From: Bacteroidia bacterium
GTDB lineage: Bacteria; Bacteroidota; Bacteroidia; J057; JANWXU01
Direction: 5' to 3'
DNA: 35,617 nt
Assembly (NCBI GenBank): GCA_025057395.1
Contig: JANWXU010000031.1
Span: forward strand, 1 to 35,617
Shown here in pieces: positions 17,248 to 23,391 of the stretch (the stretch's first letter is position 1; each line of letters begins with the position of its first letter). Under the pieces are notes generated by a model that worked only from the letters and a program-made list of their open reading frames with translations, did not search any database and had not been told where the DNA came from. The position numbers were made by a program, and so were the translations under genes.

Positions 17248-18240
17248 ATGGAGACGAATAAAGTAGAAAATAAAAAACGTGCCCCTAACAATCGTACCCT
17301 AACTGTTTCAGAAAACGAACGCAAACTATACTCTAGTAGGTTATTACGCTCCTCTGTTAATAAGAATTGGGAAATCCACGAAATTATTAATAGAACCATT
17401 CATGCCGATATATTTGACATTCTTGAAAAATTACCCCGCTCATTTGCAGATTTAATTATTATTGATCCTCCCTACAATTTGGATAAAAATTTCCATGGGC
17501 TCAAATTCAAATCACTAGACTCTAAAAGATACTTAGAATACCTTCGCTCTTGGTTCCCGCAAGTAGTTCAATTATTAAAAAACAATGGTTCAATTTATCT
17601 TTGTGGAGACTGGCGGTGTTCTGCGATTTTACAACATATAATGGAAGAAAATAATATTATAATCTTGAACCGAATAACTTGGCAAAGAGAAAAAGGAAGG
17701 GGAGCAACTAAGAATTGGAAAAACACACTTGAAGACATTTGGTTTGGAGTTAAAAATAAAAATGATTATTACTTTAATGTGGAGGCTGTCAAGCAAAAGC
17801 GTCGAGTAATTGCTCCTTATAAGTCGCACGGTGAACCTAAAGACTGGGAGCAAACAAAAAATGGTAAATTCAGGCTTACTTACCCTTCTAATTTTTGGGA
17901 TGATATTAGCATTCCCTATTGGTCAATGCCCGAAAATACAGAACATCCTACTCAAAAACCAGAGAAACTGATTGCTAAGTTAATTTTAGCGTCCTGTCCT
18001 CTGGAGGGGGTTGTATTTGATCCTTTTTTGGGCTCAGGTACTACTTCTGTGGTAGCTAAAAAATTAAATAGAAAGTATGTAGGGGTAGAAATTAACGAGG
18101 AATATTGCATTTGGGCAGAAAAAAGACTGGCCCTTGCTGAGTACAATTCTTCAATTCAGGGATATGCAGAGGGCGTATTTTGGGAGAGAAATACTTTTAT
18201 CATGCAAAAAAAACTGAAAGCAGCGAAAAATTTTGACTAA
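17248..18240 (+). CDS. Beta-class DNA methyltransferase, probably adenine-N6
   Basis: A 330-residue SAM-dependent DNA methyltransferase. Catalytic motif IV is DPPY at residues 73-76, and the SAM-binding motif I (FDPFLGSGTT, residues 257-266) comes later, followed by GVEINEEYC. The IV-target domain-I order defines the beta class, and DPPY favours N6-adenine over N4-cytosine (which usually has SPP). EHPTQKPEKL before motif I is typical. The REKGRG...NWKN segment resembles what I recall of MboII-like enzymes, but I would not assign a target site. No restriction endonuclease gene adjoins it, so it is an orphan, either regulatory or the remainder of a restriction system. The N-terminal 50 residues are very basic. 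Its stop overlaps the stop of the opposing oxidoreductase gene. Confidence 0.88.
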   Translation: METNKVENKKRAPNNRTLTVSENERKLYSSRLLRSSVNKNWEIHEIINRTIHADIFDILEKLPRSFADLIIIDPPYNLDKNFHGLKFKSLDSKRYLEYLRSWFPQVVQLLKNNGSIYLCGDWRCSAILQHIMEENNIIILNRITWQREKGRGATKNWKNTLEDIWFGVKNKNDYYFNVEAVKQKRRVIAPYKSHGEPKDWEQTKNGKFRLTYPSNFWDDISIPYWSMPENTEHPTQKPEKLIAKLILASCPLEGVVFDPFLGSGTTSVVAKKLNRKYVGVEINEEYCIWAEKRLALAEYNSSIQGYAEGVFWERNTFIMQKKLKAAKNFD

Positions 18241-19367
18241 TCAACAAGGTGACTACAAAGTATTTCCGCTACTTTGAAAGCTATTGCTACTCCCATGCCG
18301 CTCATTCGGGCTGCTACCCATAAACCATTGCTTACGTTTTTGATAATCGGTGCTTTTTCAGGCCCAAAAGCCATAATTCCGGACCAGCGATAATCTACCT
18401 TGTAGGGTATTTTAGGTAATATTATCTTTTGGAGCAAATTTTCCAATTTTTCTTGTATAAAAGGCGTTGTACCGAAAGCAGTAGTCGCTTCTTCTGTCCG
18501 TGCTAAATGGCGGCCACCACCTAGTAACACTCTATTACCTACATTTCGAAAATAATAATACCCCTCCTCCATATGAAACCCCCCTCGAAATGGAACATAT
18601 GGCAGGGGCTCAGTAATGAGTACTTGCCCTCTTCCTGGTTCAATAGCTAGTTCAGGGAAAAATTGACGAGTAAATGCATTAGTACACACACAGCCCTTAG
18701 GAGCACTAAAGCATAAAGACTCGGTAGGGTGAATATGATTTACCCAAAATTGGCATAAGGAGGAGTTTACATCTATATGAGTAACATTAGCACCACTCAA
18801 AACTATACAACCTAGTTCACAAACCTTTTGATAAAGGGTTCTAAATAATTTTCCCGAATGCAAAATCCCTTCGTATTTATTTTCAATAATGGTAGTAATA
18901 TTTTGGAAGCCAAATTTACTTACCAACTCCTTTCTTTCACGAAAAACTTCAGGCGCACCCACTACCGGAGAAAGAAGTGTATTCATTTTATCTAAATTTT
19001 GGAGGGCTTCCTCTCTAGTATCTGGAATAAGTTCAAACCCTCCTGTAGCTTCATATCCTATTGGATTTACTCCCAATTTTTCTTTAAGCAATTGCAGTCC
19101 TTCCCAGCGCATTTGCACTGTAGAAAGCATATGCTCAGGAGAGTGGGCATAGTCTGCTAATAATTCTGTGAGACTACCAAAGCAAGCAAAACCGGCATTT
19201 TTTGTAGTAGCACCCGTCGGAATTACTCCCCTTTCTAAAATAACTATTTCAGCACGTGGAATCTTTTGCTTTAAAGTTAGTGCTACAGCTAGCCCCACGA
19301 TTCCGGCTCCTATAATTACGTAGTCATAATTAATAAGACTTTCTTTCTCCCAGATGCTTAGAGACAT
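18237..19367 (-). CDS. FAD-dependent oxidoreductase of the DAO family
   Basis: A 376-residue flavoprotein of the D-amino-acid oxidase/glycine oxidase-like fold. The Rossmann motif is GAGIVG at residues 20-25 after a beta strand (YDYVIIG), with an acidic end of strand two in VILERG. NAGFACFGS follows, typical of the FAD pyrophosphate region. GRGQVLITEP sits mid-protein, and a C-terminal RWSGIMAFGPEKAPII then LWVAARMSGMGVAIAFKVAE closes the FAD site. Such enzymes oxidise a secondary or primary amine using FAD, but substrate cannot be told from the sequence. It stands alone, converges on the methyltransferase gene with a 4-bp overlap, and has a -7 element just upstream. Confidence 0.85.
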   Translation of the reverse strand: MSLSIWEKESLINYDYVIIGAGIVGLAVALTLKQKIPRAEIVILERGVIPTGATTKNAGFACFGSLTELLADYAHSPEHMLSTVQMRWEGLQLLKEKLGVNPIGYEATGGFELIPDTREEALQNLDKMNTLLSPVVGAPEVFRERKELVSKFGFQNITTIIENKYEGILHSGKLFRTLYQKVCELGCIVLSGANVTHIDVNSSLCQFWVNHIHPTESLCFSAPKGCVCTNAFTRQFFPELAIEPGRGQVLITEPLPYVPFRGGFHMEEGYYYFRNVGNRVLLGGGRHLARTEEATTAFGTTPFIQEKLENLLQKIILPKIPYKVDYRWSGIMAFGPEKAPIIKNVSNGLWVAARMSGMGVAIAFKVAEILCSHLVD

Positions 19368-19394
19368 TAATAAAGTTTAGTAAATAAACCTCGG

Positions 19395-19402
19395 CAAAAT
19401 TA
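19395..19402 (-). promoter_or_regulatory. Candidate -7 element for the FAD oxidoreductase
   Basis: Reads TAATTTTG on the minus strand (TAnnTTTG consensus), 27 bp before the ATG at 19367. No matching -33 element is seen. Confidence 0.35.
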
Positions 19403-19450
19403 ATTCAGGCTTTGATTTTTCTTTTATGATTTTTCCTTTTTACAACTATT

Positions 19451-19476
19451 GATATCTATGATATCTAGCTCAGCTA
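19451..19476. repeat. Adjacent palindromes at the end of the TPR gene
   Basis: GATATC-TAT-GATATC (19451-19465) and TAGCT-C-AGCTA (19466-19476) lie back to back, the second overlapping the stop codon of the TPR gene. They could form two small hairpins at the transcript end, but there is no U-tail. Confidence 0.35.
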
Positions 19477-19944
19477 GCTTATTAATAAAGCTTTAGCCTC
19501 CGATATATGCTTTCCTTTAGGAAAGAACATAATATATTTTTCAATAGCTTCGATTCCTTTAGAAGAATTATGGGACTGATAATATACATCTTCACACAGT
19601 GCCCACATAGAATCGTCTACTTTTTCAGCATCAGCGCCATGGATACGGGCAGCCACTAGAAACTCTATAGCTTTTTTAGTATCTCCTAGCCATTTATAAG
19701 CATCAGCAATCTGTAACTCACAATAATCACGCTTATCCGGATACATGCCAATAAGGGTCTGATAAGCTTTTATACATGCAAAGTACTCTTTTTTTTCCAT
19801 CAGTTGTGCCGCAGCATGGAATTGGCACTTATAGTTATTTTGATTCAAACTCGCCCTAAAGTCTTGTAGTGTAGCATCGCTATCATTTTCCTCTTCCTTG
19901 GTTATCCCACTTTTACTTCCTACTAATATGTTGAGAAGTTTCAT
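19474..19944 (-). CDS. Small TPR-like protein
   Basis: A 156-residue cytoplasmic protein with no signal peptide. Residues about 40-150 read as helical repeats of TPR type: AAQLMEKKEYFACIKAYQTLIGMYP, then LQIADAYKWLGDTKKAIEFLVAAR, then a less regular CEDVYYQSHNSSKGIEAIEKYIMFFP. Each has the small-large residue spacing and the closing Pro usual for TPR or Sel1-like units. TPRs mediate protein-protein contacts, and no partner is suggested by its neighbours. The N-terminal 30 residues are acidic and probably disordered. Start at ATG 19944; a well-spaced promoter lies upstream. Confidence 0.65.
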   Translation of the reverse strand: MKLLNILVGSKSGITKEEENDSDATLQDFRASLNQNNYKCQFHAAAQLMEKKEYFACIKAYQTLIGMYPDKRDYCELQIADAYKWLGDTKKAIEFLVAARIHGADAEKVDDSMWALCEDVYYQSHNSSKGIEAIEKYIMFFPKGKHISEAKALLIS

Positions 19945-20024
19945 ATGAGTAAGTATTTAACATTCGAAGCTTGTTTAGTTTATCGATGAAAAAATATCTT
20001 GATTCTTGTTTCAGTTTGAAGGCT

Positions 20025-20056
20025 CAAAAATAAAATAATCTCAATAAATAAAGCAA
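20025..20056 (-). promoter_or_regulatory. Candidate Bacteroidota promoter for the TPR gene
   Basis: On the minus strand TTG (20056-20054) is followed after 21 bp by TATTTTTG (20032-20025), a match to the TTG/TAnnTTTG promoter type with acceptable spacing. It would give a leader of about 75 nt. Confidence 0.5.
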
Positions 20057-20136
20057 CTATTTATCAAGACGTTGCGGTAAATTTATCGTTTTTCTTTTAA
20101 CATATTATATTATGTTTATATTATTTCCTTGCTAAT

Positions 20137-20595
20137 TTATTTTCGATAAACATACATTACTTCCCACTCATCAATAGGATGCAAAAATTCAAAACCTACT
20201 TTCTTAAAAAATTGCTGAGCTTGCGTATTACGAACGGCAATACTAGTTCTAATTTCTTGATAGTCTCTTCTTTTTTTCAATAGATGAATAGTTTGCTGCA
20301 GGGCGTAGTATCCTATTCCTTTGTTTTGCCAATTTTTATCAACCATAATTCTGGATATCCAGTATAGATTATTCCATTTGTTGATAATAATCAACCCTAC
20401 CGCTTTTTGTTTATAGCTTATTCCATATAACTCAGCAGGCTCAAAACACGATTGTGCAATAGAAAACAAATTGTCGGGAATAAATTCCTTTTGATAAGGA
20501 TGAACTTCTAATTTTGCATATGGTTCCCAATTAAAACGATTAAGTTTTTCGAGTTGTATAAAATCATTTTCTATATTTTCTATTTCGTCTTGCAT
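20137..20595 (-). CDS. GNAT-family N-acetyltransferase
   Basis: A 152-residue acetyltransferase. The acetyl-CoA pyrophosphate-binding loop is visible as QNKGIG in RIMVDKNWQNKGIGYYALQQ. After it comes the strand EIRTSIAVRNTQAQQFFKKVGFEF, the usual GNAT tail in which the Asn and the KKVGF helix close the cofactor pocket. The N-terminal half (YGISYKQKAVGLIIINKW) fits the beta2-beta4 sheet. The layout is like diamine/spermidine N-acetyltransferases of the BltD type, but that is only resemblance, and the substrate may be an amine, amino acid or protein N-terminus. It is divergent from kdsD, sharing a 111-bp intergenic region. Confidence 0.82.
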   Translation of the reverse strand: MQDEIENIENDFIQLEKLNRFNWEPYAKLEVHPYQKEFIPDNLFSIAQSCFEPAELYGISYKQKAVGLIIINKWNNLYWISRIMVDKNWQNKGIGYYALQQTIHLLKKRRDYQEIRTSIAVRNTQAQQFFKKVGFEFLHPIDEWEVMYVYRK

Positions 20596-20680
20596 TTAGT
20601 TAAATTTTAAATTTAAAGTTTACTTTTCTGCCTTTATGCTGTGCTCAATTTTGTGCTTTATTATAATACGTAAATATGTG

Positions 20681-20688
20681 TATTTTTG
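20681..20688 (+). promoter_or_regulatory. Candidate -7 element for kdsD-kdsA
   Basis: TATTTTTG matches TAnnTTTG. It includes the in-frame TTG at 20686, which makes that TTG an unlikely start codon and supports ATG at 20707. The nearest upstream TTTG (20650-20653) is 27 bp away, longer than usual. Confidence 0.5.
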
Positions 20689-20706
20689 TTTGCGCTAGAC
20701 TTTTTT

Positions 20707-21312
20707 ATGTTAGATTTTGTAAAAAAAATTATAGAACAAGAGGCAAATGCTATTCTGTCTATTCCACTTTCCAATCCATTTGATCAAACTATTACTTGCC
20801 TCTACGAACAAGTGCATATTAAAAAAGGAAAGGTTATCTTCAGTGGCTTAGGCAAAGCAGGAGAAATAGCTAGAAATATTGCTACCACTTTTTGCTCTAC
20901 AGGAACGCCAGCTGTTTTTCTCCATCCTGTAGAGGCACAGCATGGTGATCTAGGAATATTACAGCCTGAAGATGTAATGTTTTTAGTCTCTAATTCTGGT
21001 GCTACTCGTGAAATTTTGGAACTAATTCCATTGGCAAAAAATCTAAATCCCACCCTACCTACTATCTGCTTAACTGGAAAGTTAGAGTCACCCCTTACCA
21101 AAATGGTAAATATAGTTTTATGGACAGGCGCACCCCAAGAAATAGACCCCTTAGGATTAACTCCTACCACTTCCACTACTGTAATGACAGTAATTGGTGA
21201 TATTTTAGTAGCTTTAATGATGGAAAAAATTGGCTTTACTCTAGAAGAATATGGAAAAAGGCATCACGGAGGCTATTTAGGAAGCTTATGCCGTAGTATT
21301 AATAATAAGTAG
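20707..21312 (+). CDS. kdsD: Arabinose-5-phosphate isomerase, SIS-only (KpsF/GutQ family)
   Basis: Isomerises ribulose-5-phosphate to arabinose-5-phosphate, the first step toward Kdo for LPS. From ATG 20707 it is 201 residues: one SIS domain with VIFSGLGKAGEIARNIA, TPAVFLHPVEAQHGDLG, the LVSNSGATREI phosphate loop, GLTPTTSTTVMTVIGD and the closing KRHHGGYLG. These are the KpsF/GutQ hallmarks. The C-terminal CBS pair found in E. coli KdsD (328 residues) is absent, which is common in Bacteroidota. The neighbouring kdsA starts 43 bp downstream on the same strand, so both steps appear to be co-expressed. A TTG start at 20686 is possible but falls in the putative -7 box. Confidence 0.88.
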   Translation: MLDFVKKIIEQEANAILSIPLSNPFDQTITCLYEQVHIKKGKVIFSGLGKAGEIARNIATTFCSTGTPAVFLHPVEAQHGDLGILQPEDVMFLVSNSGATREILELIPLAKNLNPTLPTICLTGKLESPLTKMVNIVLWTGAPQEIDPLGLTPTTSTTVMTVIGDILVALMMEKIGFTLEEYGKRHHGGYLGSLCRSINNK

Positions 21313-21355
21313 TTAAGTTATAGTATAAGTTAGGATTAGATAAATCTAATGTACA

Positions 21356-22147
21356 ATGTTTACATTAATTGCAGGTCCTTGTGTAGTAGAAAACGAAAGC
21401 GAGCCACTTTATATTGCGGAGTATATCCAAGAAATTTGTTTGCAGTACCAAATCAATTTTATTTTCAAAGCTTCTTACAGAAAGGCGAATCGTACTCATT
21501 TAGATTCTTTTCAGGGAATCGGTGATGAAAGAGCCCTTAATGTACTGCGCAATATAAAAGAGAAGCTACAAATCCCTGTGTTAACAGATATTCATACTCC
21601 TCAAGAAGCAGATATAGCAGCTGAGTATGTAGATTGGTTACAAATACCTGCCTTTTTATGTAGGCAAACAGATTTATTAATAGCCGCTGGCAAAACAGGA
21701 AAAGGAGTAAATATCAAAAAGGGGCAGTTTCTTTCTCCAGAGTCTATGATATTTGCCGTGCAAAAAGTTCAGTCAACAGGCAATCAACAAATTATGCTTA
21801 CTGAGCGCGGAAGTTTTTTTGGATATCAGGATTTAGTAGTAGATTTTCGTTCTATACCTATTATGCAGCAAACGGGTTGCTCCGTAATTGTAGATTGCAC
21901 TCATTCGCTTCAAAAGCCCAACCAAAGCAGTGGCGTAAGTGGTGGCGATCCTAAGTTTATACAAACCATTTCTAGAGCAGCTATAGCAGTAGGCGCAGAG
22001 GGCTTATTTATAGAAACCCATCCGCAGCCTTCAAGAGCGCTTAGCGATGCACAAAGCATGCTCCCCCTCTCTGAATTAAAGCCCTTACTGAGCATATGCT
22101 GTCAAATAAAAATAGCTCTTAATAGCTCAAACCTTAAAGAATATTAA
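21356..22147 (+). CDS. kdsA: 3-deoxy-8-phosphooctulonate synthase (Kdo8P synthase), metal-dependent class
   Basis: Condenses phosphoenolpyruvate with arabinose-5-phosphate to give Kdo-8-phosphate in the cytoplasm, for lipid A-core LPS. The 263 residues cover the whole enzyme: IAGPCVVEN at the N-terminus, FKASYRKANRT, GVNIKKGQFLSP, LTERGSFFGY, DCTHSLQ and IETHPQP. Cys9, His183, Glu220 and Asp231 correspond to the four metal ligands of the metal-requiring Aquifex-type enzyme (Cys11, His185, Glu222, Asp233, a constant shift of two). E. coli-type metal-independent enzymes have Asn instead of this Cys. It follows kdsD and its last bases overlap, tail to tail, the DedA gene on the other strand. Confidence 0.95.
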   Translation: MFTLIAGPCVVENESEPLYIAEYIQEICLQYQINFIFKASYRKANRTHLDSFQGIGDERALNVLRNIKEKLQIPVLTDIHTPQEADIAAEYVDWLQIPAFLCRQTDLLIAAGKTGKGVNIKKGQFLSPESMIFAVQKVQSTGNQQIMLTERGSFFGYQDLVVDFRSIPIMQQTGCSVIVDCTHSLQKPNQSSGVSGGDPKFIQTISRAAIAVGAEGLFIETHPQPSRALSDAQSMLPLSELKPLLSICCQIKIALNSSNLKEY

Positions 22148-22818
22148 GAAACAATATCTTTTTCTTTGTTTTTCAATTGTACTGCTCGATTTCTCTTTCT
22201 TTCTTTGAGAATCATTCTAATTATCGGAATAGCTGTTACTATTACAAGGAAAATTACAATTTTTTCATAGTTCTTTTGAATATAGCTGATCTCTCCAAGT
22301 AGGTAGCCAATAAGGCACAGAGAAAATACCCAAAGTATGCCTCCTGTAACATTATAAAATATAAACTTTTTATATTCCATCTGAATAACGCCTGCCATTA
22401 CGGGAGCAAAGGTTCGTATAATTGGAAGAAAACGACCTATTACTAGTGCCCATGCGCCATGGCGCTGATAATATTCTCTTGTCATCGTGACATATTCAGG
22501 CTTAAAAAAGAGAGATTCTTTTTTATTGAAGACTTTTGGCCCTCCCTTTTTGCCAATATAGTATCCAAAAGAATCCCCTAAAATTGCTGCTAGTGTAATA
22601 AAAAAAAGTACTTCATATATAGTGTTATTAATAATCTTAGTAGCACAGGATAAGCCTACTAAAAAAAGCAGCGAGTCACCTGGTAAAAAAAAACCCGCTA
22701 ACAGCCCTGTTTCTGCAAATACGACTAGTACAACTAACCACAACCCACCTGTCTCGATTATAGTTTTAGGATCGACAAGCTTAGTGAAAAAATCTTGTAT
22801 CGAAGATAACCACTCCAT
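22144..22818 (-). CDS. DedA-family inner-membrane protein
   Basis: This 224-residue polytopic membrane protein has hydrophobic segments around residues 24-60, 67-88, 130-165 and 185-202. Family hallmarks are visible: an early membrane Glu (VVFAETGLLAGFFLPGD), the cytoplasmic-side GDSFGYYIGKKGG, and the GRFLPIIRTFAPVMAG signature with its essential Arg residues. DedA proteins contribute to membrane homeostasis, and some members recycle undecaprenyl phosphate or flip phospholipids. Which of these applies here is not visible. The C-terminus is a basic cytoplasmic tail (KERKRNR). Transcribed in the same direction as the anti-sigma gene, 138 bp further on, it might be read from the same transcript. 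Confidence 0.9.
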   Translation of the reverse strand: MEWLSSIQDFFTKLVDPKTIIETGGLWLVVLVVFAETGLLAGFFLPGDSLLFLVGLSCATKIINNTIYEVLFFITLAAILGDSFGYYIGKKGGPKVFNKKESLFFKPEYVTMTREYYQRHGAWALVIGRFLPIIRTFAPVMAGVIQMEYKKFIFYNVTGGILWVFSLCLIGYLLGEISYIQKNYEKIVIFLVIVTAIPIIRMILKERKRNRAVQLKNKEKDIVS

Positions 22819-22956
22819 TCACTTACTAATAGCCCTTTTACTTCTCCGAGGCTTAATGATAGTGCAATATAGCTAATCTGCTTGAATCTGGTTTAATCAT
22901 ATTAAGAATTAACATATCTCCTTATTTTTTCTATAAGCAAAATTTTGTATATCTGC

Positions 22957-23346
22957 TTAAGCCTCAGTAGGTTGAGTAGGGGAAGAACTATTCTTTTTAA
23001 TTAAATTTTTGATAGTAGAAATTAAGTTTTTGGAAATATTTAAATTCTTCAGGGCTGTCTTTACAATTTTTCGCATGGAAGTCTCTATGTTGTATTGCTC
23101 CATACAAAATTCACAAGATCGGATCATAGCTTCCACCTCTTTTTGTTTTTCGGGATCTAATTCTCCATCTAATAGAGCTTCCAACTTAGAAATAATTTCT
23201 TCACACTCCTCAGGTGTATAGGGAGAATCCGGACGATACACGCCTAGCTGATAACCATTAGCATTACCATTTTCACTAGGATGAGTAGAAAAAAGCTCCT
23301 TTCGGGGCGAAATAGCATTCAAGTTGGGATTATTATTGTTTTCCAT
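22957..23346 (-). CDS. Soluble anti-sigma-factor-like protein
   Basis: A 129-residue protein without signal or membrane segment. Residues 46-95 resemble the zinc-finger anti-sigma (ZAS/zf-HC2) domain: CEEIISKLEALLDGELDPEKQ, then SCEFCMEQYNIE. Cys48 and the CxxC pair Cys78/Cys81 are present, but the usual His four residues before the CxxC is Met74 here, so zinc binding may be altered or absent. The N-terminus is Asn-rich and the C-terminus basic, both probably flexible. It lies 45 bp behind the gene containing the ECF sigma domain on the same strand, the standard sigma/anti-sigma order, so it most likely holds that sigma factor inactive. Being soluble, it would sense a cytoplasmic signal. Confidence 0.75.
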   Translation of the reverse strand: MENNNNPNLNAISPRKELFSTHPSENGNANGYQLGVYRPDSPYTPEECEEIISKLEALLDGELDPEKQKEVEAMIRSCEFCMEQYNIETSMRKIVKTALKNLNISKNLISTIKNLIKKNSSSPTQPTEA

Positions 23347-23391
23347 ATGAATTTTCGTAGTAATTAAAATTATAGATAATTTATAGATTAA

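Noticed and set aside
16629-18240. PAS gene plus methyltransferase as one defence operon
   Set aside because: A perfect 16-bp hairpin separates them and there is no nuclease, helicase or other effector, so a defence system is not supported.
20686-20706. TTG start for kdsD
   Set aside because: It lies within the TAnnTTTG -7 box, and the ATG at 20707 begins the protein where KpsF-type SIS proteins usually begin.
20802-21176. 124-codon open frame on the minus strand inside kdsD
   Set aside because: It lies opposite the conserved SIS motifs and has no recognisable domain or start signal.
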